A DNA stretch of 64,000 nt from JADJPO01 sp046330955 (GCA_046330955.1 JAXLRT010000019.1:1-64000); one strand, 5' to 3'; shown: positions 1-14,183, counted from the stretch's first letter. Made by a program: numbers and translations. The notes: generated by a model not told the origin, from the letters alone.

Positions 1-2
1 AG

Positions 3-473
3 GCGAGCGATGACGATCTGCGGCTGGCGATCACCGAACTCGGTCTGGCCGACTGGGTCGACGGCCTGCCGCACGGCCTGGCCACCCATGCCGGACAGCG
101 CGGTGAGGCGCTGTCGGCGGGGGAGCGGCAACTGGTGGCACTGGCCCGCGCCTACCTGGCCGACCCCGACCTCTTGGTGCTGGACGAGGCCACGTCGGCC
201 GTCGACCCCGGCACCGAGGTACGCATCCAACGAGCCCTGGACGGCGTCACCGCCGGACGCACGTTCGTCGCCATCGCGCACCGGCTGAGTACGGCCGAGG
301 CGGCCGACCTCGTCGTGGTGGTGGACGCCGGTCACGTGGTCGACGTGGGAACGCATCAGGAGTTGCTGACCCGTTGTGAGGTCTATCAACGCCTGCACGC
401 CAGCTGGGTGCGTGGGTCGGCCGTGGCAGGATCGCCCCATGACGGACCACCTGCGTCAGGACTGGAGCGGTAG
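3..473 (+). CDS. ABC exporter ATP-binding domain, C-terminal part (cut by window start)
   Basis: Only the last ~156 residues are present; the reading frame is open from base 3. Visible ABC motifs are the signature loop LSAGERQ, a Walker B followed by the D-loop (LLVLDEATSAVD) and the switch histidine in AIAHRLST. This order and the DEATSAVD wording are typical of the nucleotide-binding half of exporters of the MsbA/multidrug type, where it would drive efflux at the inner membrane; the membrane domain and Walker A lie outside the window, so the substrate cannot be told. The end overlaps the following DinB-type gene by 35 bp in another frame. Family call is secure, function is not. Confidence 0.9.
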   Translation, partial: ASDDDLRLAITELGLADWVDGLPHGLATHAGQRGEALSAGERQLVALARAYLADPDLLVLDEATSAVDPGTEVRIQRALDGVTAGRTFVAIAHRLSTAEAADLVVVVDAGHVVDVGTHQELLTRCEVYQRLHASWVRGSAVAGSPHDGPPASGLER

Positions 474-1194
474 CCGTTTCGAAGAGGTCGACTTCAGTCG
501 GTCGCGGTTTCACAACGTCTATTTCCAGGACGTCGTCCTGCGCGGCGCCTTCCTCCAGCGCGTCGACATCGACGGCTACGTCGATGGGCTCGTCGTCAAC
601 GGCGTCGACGTCGGCCCGCTCGTCGAGGCCGAACTCGACCGCCGCGACCCCGACCGGGCGCTCACCAGACCCCACGACGCCGACGGGTTCCGGACGGCGT
701 GGCAGGTCGTCGCGCGACGCTGGGACGCTGCGGTACAGCGCGCCCGTGCGTTGCCCGAGGAGGATCTCCACCAGCGGGTCGACGGGGAGTACTCGTTCGT
801 GGAGACCTTGCGCCACCTCGTGTTCGCGACCGATGCCTGGGTACGGCGCGCCGTCCTCGGGCAGCCGGTGCCCTACCACCCACTCGGCCTGCCCCACACC
901 GAGATGCCCCCGGACACGCCGCACGTGCCGAACGACCACGATGCGCGCCCCTCGCTCGAGCAGATCCTCGCCATCCGCGCCGACCGGATGCGGACGGTCG
1001 CCCGGGTGCTCGACGAGCTCACCGACGAGCAGCTCGACGCCGGGACGACGCCGGTCGCCGAGCCCGGGTACCCCGAGTCCGAGTCGTTCCCGGTCCGCCG
1101 ATGCCTCGGGGCGATCATCAGTGAGGAGTGGTCCCACCGCGAGTTCGCCGAACGCGACCTCGGCGTCCTGGAACGGCGCCGCAGCGAGCAGTAG
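439..1194 (+). CDS. DinB-fold protein with short pentapeptide-like N-terminus
   Basis: A 251-residue protein. The first ~50 residues contain a few pentapeptide-like repeats (FEEVDFSRSRFHNVYF and the following turn), and the rest looks like a DinB_2 four-helix bundle: histidines in TLRHLVFATDAW and in EEWSHREFAERDL are in the places where this fold usually binds a metal. DinB-fold proteins are often thiol-dependent (mycothiol/bacillithiol) transferases or uncharacterised; no substrate can be inferred here. I start at ATG 439 because the longer frame begins with sequence that only overlaps the upstream ABC gene. It is followed by a short gap and the his/trp operon. Confidence 0.75.
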   Translation: MTDHLRQDWSGSRFEEVDFSRSRFHNVYFQDVVLRGAFLQRVDIDGYVDGLVVNGVDVGPLVEAELDRRDPDRALTRPHDADGFRTAWQVVARRWDAAVQRARALPEEDLHQRVDGEYSFVETLRHLVFATDAWVRRAVLGQPVPYHPLGLPHTEMPPDTPHVPNDHDARPSLEQILAIRADRMRTVARVLDELTDEQLDAGTTPVAEPGYPESESFPVRRCLGAIISEEWSHREFAERDLGVLERRRSEQ

Positions 1195-1256
1195 CTCGGC
1201 TGCCATCGGACGATCACGGGCGGCACCGATGCGCGCCGGGATGAAAGGATCGGGTC

Positions 1257-1658
1257 GTGTCCACCGAACGTTCCCCTCTACCGGCAGCACCGCTGGACCC
1301 CGCGATCGCCGCGCGATTGAAGCGCACCAGCGACGGCCTGGTGTGTGCCGTCGTCCAGCAGCACGACACCGGAGAGGTGTTGATGGTCGGCTGGATGGAC
1401 GACGAGGCACTGCGTCGCACCCTGGCCGGCGGCCGGGTCACCTATTGGAGTCGCAGTCGCGGCGAGTACTGGCGCAAGGGCGACACCTCCGGCCATGTGC
1501 AGTGGCTGAAGGCGATCCGCCTCGACTGTGACGGCGATGCCCTGTTGGTCAGCGTCGATCAGGTCGGCGCCGCCTGCCACAACGGCACCCGTTCGTGCTT
1601 CGACACCTACCTGCTGCCCGACCCGACGGTCCTTCACGATGGCGAGGCCACCCGATGA
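1257..1658 (+). CDS. hisI: Phosphoribosyl-AMP cyclohydrolase
   Basis: 133 residues, the size of a stand-alone HisI. It opens the ring of phosphoribosyl-AMP in the third step of histidine synthesis, in the cytosol. Family motifs are present: LMVGWMDDEAL, YWSRSRGEYWRKGDTSGH, the DCDGD magnesium site and the zinc cysteines of DCDGD, AACHNGTRSCF. GTG start. Its stop overlaps the ATG of trpE (ATGA), so histidine and tryptophan genes are translationally coupled; this hisI-trpE junction is common in actinobacteria. Confidence 0.96.
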   Translation: MSTERSPLPAAPLDPAIAARLKRTSDGLVCAVVQQHDTGEVLMVGWMDDEALRRTLAGGRVTYWSRSRGEYWRKGDTSGHVQWLKAIRLDCDGDALLVSVDQVGAACHNGTRSCFDTYLLPDPTVLHDGEATR

Positions 1659-3217
1659 GCCAGACCCTGTCCGAGACCACCCTCGCCGAGGTGCCGCTGG
1701 GCCGGACCTGGCCCGACCTCGACACCTTCCGGGTGCTGGCCAAGGACCGCCGGGTGATCCCGGTGGTGCGCCGGTTCCTGGCCGACGGCGAGACCCCGAT
1801 CGGGGTGTACCGCAAGCTGTCCGGTGATGCCCCCGGCACGTTCCTTCTCGAGTCCGCCGAGCAGGGGGCCTGGTCGCGCTGGAGCATCGTGGGTGCCGCC
1901 AGCGGGGCCACCCTGACCAGCCGGGACGGCGCCGCGCACTGGATCGGCAACCCGCCGGTCGGCGTCCCGACGGCGGGCGATCCGTTGCTGGCACTGCGCG
2001 ACACCGTGGCCACGCTGGCCACGCCGCGGCTGCCCGGCATGCCGCCACTGACCGGGGGCATGGTCGGCTTCGTGGCGTGGGACGCCGTGCGTCGCTGGGA
2101 GCGCATCCCCGAGCCCACCATCCCCACGGTGGACGAGCTGGGGGTGCCCGAGCTGTCGATGAGCCTGGCCACCGACCTGGCGGTGCTCGACCACAGCGAC
2201 GGCACCCTGCTGCTGATCGCCAACGCCGTGAACTACGACGCCACCGACGAACGGGTCGACGAGGCCTGGGCGGACGCCGTCCAGCGCCTGGATCGGATGA
2301 CCACCCAGCTCGCGGCGCCGGCGCCCTCGACCGTCGCGGTGCACGCGGCATCGGCCGTCGAGCCGAGCTCGCGCACCACCGAACCCGACTACCTGGACGC
2401 CGTGCGGGCCGGTAAGGAGGGCATCCGGGACGGCGAGGTGTTCCAGGTGGTGCTGGCCCAGCGGTTCGACCTGGACTGCCCGGCCGACGCCCTCGACGTC
2501 TACCGCATCCTGCGGGCCACCAACCCCAGCCCCTACATGTACCTGTACCGCGCGATCGACCCCGAGGGTCGGCGGCTGGACGTCGTGGGGTCGAGTCCCG
2601 AGGCGCTCGTCACCGTCACCAACGGCCGGGTGGTCACCCACCCCATCGCGGGCACCCGCTGGCGCGGGGCGACCGCGGCCGAGGACAACGCCCTGGCCGC
2701 CGAGATGCTCGCCGACCCCAAGGAACGGGCCGAGCACATCATGCTGGTCGACCTGGCCCGCAACGACCTGGGCCGGGTGTGCCGGGCAGGGTCGGTCGAG
2801 GTGGTCGACTTCATGCAGGTCGAGCGGTACAGCCATGTGATGCACCTGGTCTCGGTGGTCGAGGGTGACCTCGCCCCCGGGCGCAGCGCCTACGACGTGC
2901 TGCAGGCGACCTTCCCGGCGGGCACGCTGTCCGGCGCGCCCAAACCCCGCGCCATGGAGATGATCGAGGAGCTCGAGCCGGTGCGCCGCGGCCTGTACGG
3001 CGGTGTGGTGGGCTATCTCGACCTGGCCGGCAACATGGACCTGGCGATCGCGATCCGGACCGCCCTGATCCGGGAGGGGGTCGCCCACGTCCAGGCCGGG
3101 GCCGGCATCGTGGCCGACTCGGTGCCCGAGCGCGAGCACGACGAGTGCCGCAACAAGGCTGCCGCGGTGCTCCGCGCCGTGGCGACCGCCTCGACGCTGC
3201 GGGCGCCCGGATCATGA
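1655..3217 (+). CDS. trpE: Anthranilate synthase component I
   Basis: 520 residues from ATG 1655, which overlaps the hisI stop. It converts chorismate and glutamine-derived ammonia to anthranilate, the first step of tryptophan synthesis. The N-terminal domain carries the LLES motif at about residues 64-67, the usual site of tryptophan feedback inhibition; the C-terminal chorismate-binding domain shows HPIAGTRWRG, HIMLVDLARNDLGRV, GTLSGAPKPRAMEMIEELE and GGVVGYLDLAGNMDLA. No trpG glutamine amidotransferase is visible nearby, so it is probably encoded elsewhere. A longer in-frame start at 1595 would only add sequence overlapping hisI. Confidence 0.97.
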   Translation: MSQTLSETTLAEVPLGRTWPDLDTFRVLAKDRRVIPVVRRFLADGETPIGVYRKLSGDAPGTFLLESAEQGAWSRWSIVGAASGATLTSRDGAAHWIGNPPVGVPTAGDPLLALRDTVATLATPRLPGMPPLTGGMVGFVAWDAVRRWERIPEPTIPTVDELGVPELSMSLATDLAVLDHSDGTLLLIANAVNYDATDERVDEAWADAVQRLDRMTTQLAAPAPSTVAVHAASAVEPSSRTTEPDYLDAVRAGKEGIRDGEVFQVVLAQRFDLDCPADALDVYRILRATNPSPYMYLYRAIDPEGRRLDVVGSSPEALVTVTNGRVVTHPIAGTRWRGATAAEDNALAAEMLADPKERAEHIMLVDLARNDLGRVCRAGSVEVVDFMQVERYSHVMHLVSVVEGDLAPGRSAYDVLQATFPAGTLSGAPKPRAMEMIEELEPVRRGLYGGVVGYLDLAGNMDLAIAIRTALIREGVAHVQAGAGIVADSVPEREHDECRNKAAAVLRAVATASTLRAPGS

Positions 3218-3837
3218 CCGTGGCCAGCCGGCTGACCCGGCGCAGCACCGTCCTGGGGGTGCTGGGGGGTGCCGGCATTGTGCTGCTGGCGCAGGGACGT
3301 ACCTGGGTGAGGCTCGACCGGGTACCGGCCACCGGGGTGGTCACCGCGGTCACCGACGGCTCGCTCTCGGGTGAGCAGGCCGCCCCCGGGGTGCTCGCGC
3401 TGGCACTGGTCGCCGCGGCCGGTGCGGTCGCCGTGACCCTGGCCGGACGGCGCCTGGCTCGCGCCTGCGCCGTCCTGCTCGCCCTGACGGGGGTGGGTGT
3501 GGTGGCGTTGGCCACACAGGTGCTGACCGACCCGGCGAGCGTGGCCCGCGAGGCCACGCGGGGCGCCACCGGCCTGGTCGACACCGCCCCGCCCGCAGCC
3601 GCCGTCACCGCCTGGGTGGGGGTGGGCCTGGCCGGCGGAGCGGTCATCACCTTGGCGGCGTTGGCGGTCTGGTGGGGCGCCGGCCGCTGGACGATGCGAG
3701 CTTCCGCCAAGACGGCGACGACAGCGATGACGGCGATGACGGCATCGTCGCGCGCCACCGGATCCGGGAGCGCCCGGGAGGAATCGCCCGAACCGCTCTG
3801 GGAGGCCATCGGCCGCGGTGAGGATCCGACCGATTGA
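3214..3837 (+). CDS. Trp biosynthesis-associated membrane protein (TIGR02234-like)
   Basis: 207 residues starting at an ATG that overlaps the trpE stop (ATGA). About four hydrophobic segments (near residues 13-32, 60-80, 85-108 and 130-155) are followed by a hydrophilic C-terminus rich in Thr/Ala/Met. Membrane proteins of this length in this exact position after trpE are a conserved actinobacterial family of unknown function. The assignment rests on position, size and topology rather than on catalytic motifs. A role coupled to tryptophan supply or export is only an inference from context. Confidence 0.8.
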   Translation: MTVASRLTRRSTVLGVLGGAGIVLLAQGRTWVRLDRVPATGVVTAVTDGSLSGEQAAPGVLALALVAAAGAVAVTLAGRRLARACAVLLALTGVGVVALATQVLTDPASVAREATRGATGLVDTAPPAAAVTAWVGVGLAGGAVITLAALAVWWGAGRWTMRASAKTATTAMTAMTASSRATGSGSAREESPEPLWEAIGRGEDPTD

Positions 3838-3923
3838 CGCGCCGCAGCTACCGGACGCCGGTGGCTACAGCGTCGCACCATGACGGCCTGCAACAATGAC
3901 CACAGCTGAAGGGAGCAAGCACC

Positions 3924-4148
3924 ATGGTGAACACTCAGGCGGCCCATGAGGTGCACGAGGGCCACGGCAACAGCGTTGCCGCGTGGACCAGCGTCATCGT
4001 GATCATGCTGGGCGCGCTGATCTCGTGTTGGGGCGTGGCTGTGGCCAACTCGACGCTGTCGATCGCCGGTGGCGTCGTGGTCGTCATCGGCGCCATTCTC
4101 GGCAAGGTGATGTCCGCCATGGGCTACGGCGCCGCTGGTCACCGCTGA
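3924..4148 (+). CDS. HGxxPAAW-family small membrane protein
   Basis: 74 residues with the diagnostic motif EGHGNSVAAWTSV near residues 13-25, then two hydrophobic helices (about 24-42 and 46-66). The SD GAAGGGAG lies upstream of ATG 3924. Small HGxxPAAW proteins are found between the trpE-side membrane gene and trpC in many actinobacteria; their function is unknown. Here the expected proline of the motif is replaced by valine (HGNSVAAW). Conserved position suggests involvement with the tryptophan operon, but nothing in the sequence shows what it does. Confidence 0.85.
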   Translation: MVNTQAAHEVHEGHGNSVAAWTSVIVIMLGALISCWGVAVANSTLSIAGGVVVVIGAILGKVMSAMGYGAAGHR

Positions 4149-4243
4149 TCTCCACAGGTCGTCCGGCCCCGTACGGCGGTCGGAGCACGTCCTGTGGGTC
4201 GGTACGATCGTGACGTAGTGACCGCCGCCGACCAGGGGGATCC

Positions 4244-5056
4244 GTGACTGTTCTCGACGACATCATCTCGGGCGTTCGGGAGGACCTCGTCGAGCGGCAG
4301 CAGTCCGTTCCGCTGGAACGGCTGCAGGAGCAGGCCGAGCGGCAGCCGGGTGCCCTGGCCGCGCTGGCCGCCCTGGAGGACGCCGACGCGGTGCGGGTCA
4401 TCGCCGAGGTCAAGCGCTCCAGCCCGAGCAAGGGCGCGCTGGCGGCCATCGCCGATCCGGCGGCCCTGGCGCGCGACTACGAGTCCGGTGGGGCCAGCGC
4501 GATCAGCGTGCTCACCGAACGGCGCCGCTTCGGCGGCAGCATCGAGGATCTGCAGGCGGTGCGCCGTGCGGTGGACATCCCGATCCTGCGCAAGGACTTC
4601 ATCGTCTCGGCCTACCAGGTCTGGGAGGCCCGGGCCGCGGGCGCCGACCTGGTGCTGCTGATCGTGGCCGCCCTCGATCAGGATGCGTTGGTGTCCCTGG
4701 TCGAACGAGTGCACTCTCTCGGTATGACGGCGCTGGTCGAGGTGCACGACGCGGAGGAGGTGCCCCGGGCGGTGGACGCCGGGGCCCGGGTGATCGGCGT
4801 CAACTGCCGCGACCTGCGCACGCTCGAGGTCGACCGCGACCAGTTCCAGCGGGTCGCCCCGACGATTCCGGACGGCATCGTGAAGGTCGCCGAATCCGGG
4901 GTGCGGGGTCCCTATGACGTGCACACCTTCGCCCGGGCCGGGGCGCACGCCGTCCTGGTGGGCGAGAGCCTGGTGACCGGCGCCGACCCCCGGGCCGCCG
5001 TCGCCAACCTGGTTGCGGCCGGTGCCCACCCCGCGCTGCGGGCGGCCCGCAAGTGA
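4244..5056 (+). CDS. trpC: Indole-3-glycerol-phosphate synthase
   Basis: 270 residues, GTG start, a (beta/alpha)8 barrel enzyme closing the indole ring from carboxyphenylaminodeoxyribulose phosphate. Recognisable are the VIAEVKRSSPSKG segment with the substrate-binding Lys, ILRKDFI with the catalytic Lys, GVNCRDLRTLEVD, VAESGV and VLVGESLV near the C-terminus. The last four bases (GTGA) are shared with the trpB start. The 95-bp gap before it contains TACGAT at 4203-4208, which may be a -10 box, but no convincing -35. Confidence 0.97.
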   Translation: MTVLDDIISGVREDLVERQQSVPLERLQEQAERQPGALAALAALEDADAVRVIAEVKRSSPSKGALAAIADPAALARDYESGGASAISVLTERRRFGGSIEDLQAVRRAVDIPILRKDFIVSAYQVWEARAAGADLVLLIVAALDQDALVSLVERVHSLGMTALVEVHDAEEVPRAVDAGARVIGVNCRDLRTLEVDRDQFQRVAPTIPDGIVKVAESGVRGPYDVHTFARAGAHAVLVGESLVTGADPRAAVANLVAAGAHPALRAARK

Positions 5057-6273
5057 GCGCGACCCCGTCGGTGGCCGCGGCGCTGTCGGCACAGACCGGC
5101 CCCTATTACGGCCGGTTCGGCGGACGATTCGTCCCCGAGGCCCTGATCGCGGCCCTGGACGAGCTCGAGGTCGCCTACGCGAAGGCCTCGGCCGATCCGG
5201 CGTTCGGCGCCGAGCTCGACCGGTTGCACCGCACCTACACCGGCCGGCCGAGCATCCTGACCGAGGTGCCGCGGTTCGCGGCGCACGCCGGGGGTGCCCG
5301 GGTGCTGCTCAAGCGCGAGGACCTGAACCACACCGGTTCCCACAAGATCAACAATGTGCTCGGTCAGGCCCTGCTGACCCAGCGGATGGGCAAGACCCGG
5401 GTGATCGCCGAGACCGGGGCGGGCCAGCACGGGGTGGCCACCGCGACCGCCGCCGCGCTGCTCGACCTCGAGTGCGTGGTCTACATGGGCGAGGAGGACA
5501 CCCGGCGCCAGGCCCTCAACGTGGCCCGGATGAACCTGCTCGGCGCCACCGTGGTGCCGGTCACCGCGGGCTCGCGCACCCTCAAGGACGCGATGAACGA
5601 GGCGATGCGCGACTGGGTGACCAACGTCGAGCGCACCCATTACCTGATCGGCACGGTGGCGGGTCCCCACCCGTTCCCGAGCATGGTGCGCGACTTCCAC
5701 AAGGTGATCGGCGACGAGGCGCGGGCCCAGGTGCTCGAGCTGGTCGGGCGGCTGCCGGACGTCGTCACCGCGTGCGTCGGCGGCGGGTCGAACGCGATCG
5801 GCATCTTCCACGCCTTTCTCGACGACCCCGGGGTCCGGCTGGTGGGCCTCGAAGCCGGCGGGGACGGCGTCGCGACCGGGCGCCACGCGGCGTCCATCAC
5901 CGGTGGTACCCCGGGCGTGTTGCACGGCAGCCGGACCTTCATCCTGCAGGACGCCGACGGCCAGACCATCGAGAGCCACTCGATCTCGGCCGGTCTCGAC
6001 TACCCGGGGGTCGGCCCGGAGCACGCCTGGCTGGCCGAGACCGGGCGCGCCACCTACCTGCCGGTGACCGACGCCGAGGCGATGGCGGCATTCCAGCTGC
6101 TCTGCCGAACCGAGGGCATCATCCCCGCGATCGAGAGCGCCCACGCCCTGGCCGGGGCGATCACCGCCGGGCGCGAGCTCGGGCCGGACGGCGTGGTGCT
6201 GGTGAACCTGTCCGGCCGCGGCGACAAGGACGTCGAGACCGCCGCCCGCTACTTCGGTCTGGTGAACCCGTGA
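5053..6273 (+). CDS. trpB: Tryptophan synthase beta chain
   Basis: 406 residues. It condenses indole with serine using PLP; K98 in GSHKINN is the PLP lysine and GGGSNAIG is the phosphate loop. Other family landmarks are YYGRFGGRFVPE at the N-terminus, LKREDLNHTGSHK, AETGAGQHGVATA and NLSGRGDKD near the C-terminus. Full length. GTG start overlaps the trpC stop and its own stop overlaps the trpA GTG, so alpha and beta chains are translated in a coupled way, as expected for the channelled complex. Confidence 0.98.
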   Translation: MSATPSVAAALSAQTGPYYGRFGGRFVPEALIAALDELEVAYAKASADPAFGAELDRLHRTYTGRPSILTEVPRFAAHAGGARVLLKREDLNHTGSHKINNVLGQALLTQRMGKTRVIAETGAGQHGVATATAAALLDLECVVYMGEEDTRRQALNVARMNLLGATVVPVTAGSRTLKDAMNEAMRDWVTNVERTHYLIGTVAGPHPFPSMVRDFHKVIGDEARAQVLELVGRLPDVVTACVGGGSNAIGIFHAFLDDPGVRLVGLEAGGDGVATGRHAASITGGTPGVLHGSRTFILQDADGQTIESHSISAGLDYPGVGPEHAWLAETGRATYLPVTDAEAMAAFQLLCRTEGIIPAIESAHALAGAITAGRELGPDGVVLVNLSGRGDKDVETAARYFGLVNP

Positions 6274-7097
6274 CGGAACCCGTGATCGCCGCCGGGCCGC
6301 GCTCCAGCGCGGCCGCCCTCGACGCGGCCAAGGCCGCCGGCCGGGCCGCCCTGGTCGCCTACCTGCCGATCGGGTTCCCCGACGTGCCGACCTCGATCGC
6401 CGCGGCGCGGGCTGCCGTCGAGGGGGGCGCCGACGTCCTCGAACTCGGCATGCCCTACTCGGACCCGCTCATGGACGGCCCGGTGATCCAGCACGCGGTG
6501 GACGCCGCGCTGCGCGGGGGCACCCGCACCGCCGATGTGTTGCGGGCGATCGAGGAGCTGTCGAGCGGTGGCGCGACCGCGCTGGTGATGACCTACTGGA
6601 ACCTGGTCGACCGCTACGGCGTGGACGCCTTCGCCAAGGACCTGGCCGCCGCCGGGGGAGCGGGCCTGATCACGCCCGACCTGATCCCGGACGAGGCCGG
6701 CGACTGGATCGCGGCCAGCGACGCCCACGGTCTGGAGCGGGTGTTCCTGGTGGCGCCGTCGTCCACCCCGGCGCGGCTGGCCTCGACCTCGGCGGCCTGC
6801 CGCGGCTGGGTGTACGCGGCGTCCCTGATGGGCGTCACCGGGGTCAAGGCGGTCTCCGCCGGTGCGCGCGGGCTGGTCGAGCGCACTCGCGCCGCCGGCG
6901 CCGAACGGGTCTGTGTCGGGTTGGGGGTCTCGACCCCGGCCCAGGCGGCGGAGGTCGCCGAGTACGCGGACGGCGTCATCGTGGGGTCGGCGTTCGTGAA
7001 GGCCCTGGCCGAGGCGCCGTCGCCGGCCGAGGGGTTCGACGCGGTGCGCGAGTTGGCGCGCGCCCTGGCGGCCGCGTGTGCCGGTGGCTCGGGGTGA
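6270..7097 (+). CDS. trpA: Tryptophan synthase alpha chain
   Basis: 275 residues from GTG 6270, chosen because it overlaps the trpB stop (GTGA). It cleaves indole-glycerol phosphate to indole, which is passed to TrpB. The catalytic Glu/Asp pair is in LELGMPYSDPLMDGPVIQ; the phosphate-binding ends SAGARGLVERTR, VCVGLGVST and GVIVGSAFV are intact. The reading frame is open much further upstream, but that part is a shadow of trpB. It overlaps the lgt start by 4 bp. Confidence 0.97.
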   Translation: MTEPVIAAGPRSSAAALDAAKAAGRAALVAYLPIGFPDVPTSIAAARAAVEGGADVLELGMPYSDPLMDGPVIQHAVDAALRGGTRTADVLRAIEELSSGGATALVMTYWNLVDRYGVDAFAKDLAAAGGAGLITPDLIPDEAGDWIAASDAHGLERVFLVAPSSTPARLASTSAACRGWVYAASLMGVTGVKAVSAGARGLVERTRAAGAERVCVGLGVSTPAQAAEVAEYADGVIVGSAFVKALAEAPSPAEGFDAVRELARALAAACAGGSG

Positions 7098-7957
7098 GGC
7101 TGTTCTCGATCCCCAGCCCGGAACAAGGGGTGTGGCACCTCGGGTTCTTCCCCATCCGGGCGTATGCGTTCTGCATCCTGATCGGCATCGTGGTGGCCAT
7201 CTGGCTCGGCGAGCGGCGCTGGCAGGCTCGGGGCGGTCAGCCGGGTCTGATCACGGACCTGTCGGTGTGGATGGTGCCGTTCGGGGTGATCGGCGGCCGG
7301 ATCTACCACGTCGTCACCACCTGGTCGGCCTACTTCGGCCCGCACGGTGACCCGGCCAAGGCGCTGCGCATCTGGGAGGGCGGCCTCGGCATCTGGGGTG
7401 CCGTGGTGCTGGGTGGCGTGGGCGGCTGGATCGGTGCCCGGCGCCGCAAGGTGCCGTTGCCGATGGTGGCCGACGCGATCGCTCCTGGGATCGTGCTGGC
7501 GCAGGGCATCGGGCGGCTGGGCAACTGGTTCAACAACGAGCTCTACGGCTCGGCCACCACGCTGCCGTGGGGGCTGCAGGTCCACGAGTGGGACCAGTCG
7601 GCCGGCCGGGCCCTGGTCGATGCGCAGGGTCACGCCAGGCTGCTCGAAGGGCTGTATCACCCGACGTTCCTGTACGAACTGCTCTGGGACGTCGGCGTCT
7701 GCCTGGTGCTGCTCTGGATCGACCGCCGGCGCCAGATCGGCCACGGTCGATTGTTCGCCCTGTATGTGGCGCTCTACACCGCGGGCCGGTTCTGGATCGA
7801 GATGCTGCGCACCGATCCGGCGACCGAGGTGCTGGGTCTTCGGCTCAACGTCTGGACCTCGATCGTGGTGTTCCTCGGCGCTGTGACCTACATCGTCATC
7901 TCCGCACGTCAACGCCCGGGTCGAGAGAGCATGGTCGAGCGGGCCTCCACCAGTTAG
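7094..7957 (+). CDS. lgt: Prolipoprotein diacylglyceryl transferase
   Basis: 287 residues from GTG 7094 (GTGA overlap with the trpA stop); a GTG at 7076 would add six residues. Polytopic membrane enzyme that attaches diacylglycerol from phosphatidylglycerol to the lipobox cysteine of prolipoproteins. The Lgt signature is seen as GRLGNWFNNELYG, with GVIGGRIYHV, the LWEGGLG-like IWEGGLGIWG and the C-terminal GRFWIEMLRTDPA segment. Several lipoproteins in this window (two substrate-binding proteins and the PCuAC protein) would be its substrates. lgt directly after trpA is a familiar actinobacterial order. Confidence 0.95.
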   Translation: MRLFSIPSPEQGVWHLGFFPIRAYAFCILIGIVVAIWLGERRWQARGGQPGLITDLSVWMVPFGVIGGRIYHVVTTWSAYFGPHGDPAKALRIWEGGLGIWGAVVLGGVGGWIGARRRKVPLPMVADAIAPGIVLAQGIGRLGNWFNNELYGSATTLPWGLQVHEWDQSAGRALVDAQGHARLLEGLYHPTFLYELLWDVGVCLVLLWIDRRRQIGHGRLFALYVALYTAGRFWIEMLRTDPATEVLGLRLNVWTSIVVFLGAVTYIVISARQRPGRESMVERASTS

Positions 7958-8062
7958 AGTGACAGAACCCGCGGGCCATCGGCGTCCCCAGTTTTCCCCT
8001 GTGCGCTTCTTTTGCGCACGCTCGAGCTGCGCTCAGCGCACCTGGACGACGAGGTGATGTGC

Positions 8063-12614
<4,552 letters not shown>

Positions 12615-12622
<8 letters not shown>

Positions 12623-14093
12623 CCCCAAGGGCTTTCTGAACTCGCGCGAGCGGGAGCTGCCGGCACGCCGTCCGGTGCCGGTTCGGCTGCTCGACTGGCA
12701 CGAGGTCTACGAGCCCGGCGACGCGGGGGTGTTGAAGCGGCAGGCCGGTCGGTGCATGGACTGCGGAATCCCGTTCTGCCACAACGGGTGTCCGCTGGGG
12801 AACCTGATCCCCGAGTGGAACGACCTCACCTGGCGAGGCGACCTGCAGGCCGCGGTCGAGCGGCTGCACGCGACCAACAACTTCCCGGAGTTCACCGGTC
12901 GGCTCTGCCCGGCTCCCTGCGAGACCGCCTGCGTGCTGGGCATCAACCAGCCCGCGGTGACCATCAAGCAGGTCGAGGTGTCCATCATCGACGCCGCCTT
13001 CGACGCCGGCTGGGTCGTGCCCAAGCCGCCGGAGCGGTTGTCGGGCAAGACCGTTGCCGTGGTGGGCTCGGGTCCGGCCGGTCTGGCGGCCGCGCAACAG
13101 CTGACCCGCGCCGGCCACACCGTGGCGGTCTACGAGCGGGCCGACAAGATCGGCGGGCTGCTGCGGTACGGCATCCCGGAGTTCAAGATGGAGAAGCGCC
13201 ACCTCGACCGGCGGCTGGCCCAGATGGAGGCCGAGGGCACGCGGCTGCGGCCGGGGGTCGACGTCGGGCGCGACGTCTCGGCCAAGGCGCTGCGCGACCG
13301 GTACGACGCCGTCGTGCTGGCCATCGGGGCCACCGACTGGCGGGACCTGCCGGTGCCGGGCCGCGAGCTGGACGGCGTGGTGCAGGCGATGCAGTACCTG
13401 CCGCCGGCGAACCGCGCCGCCCTGGGCGAGGAGCCCTTGGACGGTCAACCGGTGATCAGTGCCGAGGGCCTGGACGTCGTGGTGATCGGCGGTGGGGACA
13501 CCGGGGCCGACTGCCTGGGCACTGCGCTGCGCCAGGGGGCTCGCTCGGTCACCCAGCTCGAGATCATGCCGCGCCCGCCGGAGGACCGGCCCGGGAACCA
13601 GCCGTGGCCGACCTATCCGATGACCTACCGCGTCAGCAGCGCTCACGAAGAGGGCGGCGAACGCGTCTATGCCGTGCAGACCCAGGCGTTCCTCGGCGAC
13701 GAGAACGGCCGGGTGCGGGCGTTGCAGCTGGTGGAGGTGGAGTTCTCCGGTGGCTCGTTCAACCCGATCCCGGGCTCCGAGCGCGAGCTGCCCGCCCAGC
13801 TGGTGACGTTGGCGATGGGCTTCCTCGGGCCGCAGCGGGACGGGCTGGTCGACCAGTTGGTGCAGCAGGCCGACCTGGCACTGGACGCTCGCGGGAACAT
13901 CGTGCGCGACGAGAGCTATGCCTCCTCGGTGCCCGGGGTGTTCGTCGCCGGGGACGCCGGGCGGGGGCAGTCCCTCATCGTCTGGGCGATCGCCGAGGGA
14001 CGCGCGTGCGCGGCCGCGGTCGACCGGTGGCTCACGGGGAGTACCGTGCTGCCTGCGCCCATCTCGCCATCGGCGCGTCAGCTCACCATCTGA
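12615..14093 (+). CDS. gltD: Glutamate synthase small subunit
   Basis: 492 residues from ATG 12615. It supplies electrons from NADPH to GltB through FAD and 4Fe-4S clusters. The N-terminal cysteine clusters CMDCGIPFCHNGCPLGN and LCPAPCETACVLG are present, followed by the FAD dinucleotide fold VAVVGSGPAGLAAAQ (about residue 148) and the NADPH fold VVVIGGGDTGADC (about residue 288). The GDAGRGQSLIVWAI motif near the end is the FAD C-terminal signature. Translationally coupled to gltB. Confidence 0.97.
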
Positions 14094-14183
14094 CGGTCGT
14101 CTCGGCCGTCGATCTCGACCGTCCACGCGTCCACCGTGACCGGCCGCCGGCCCGTCCACTGCATCGAGGGAATCACATCGGCC

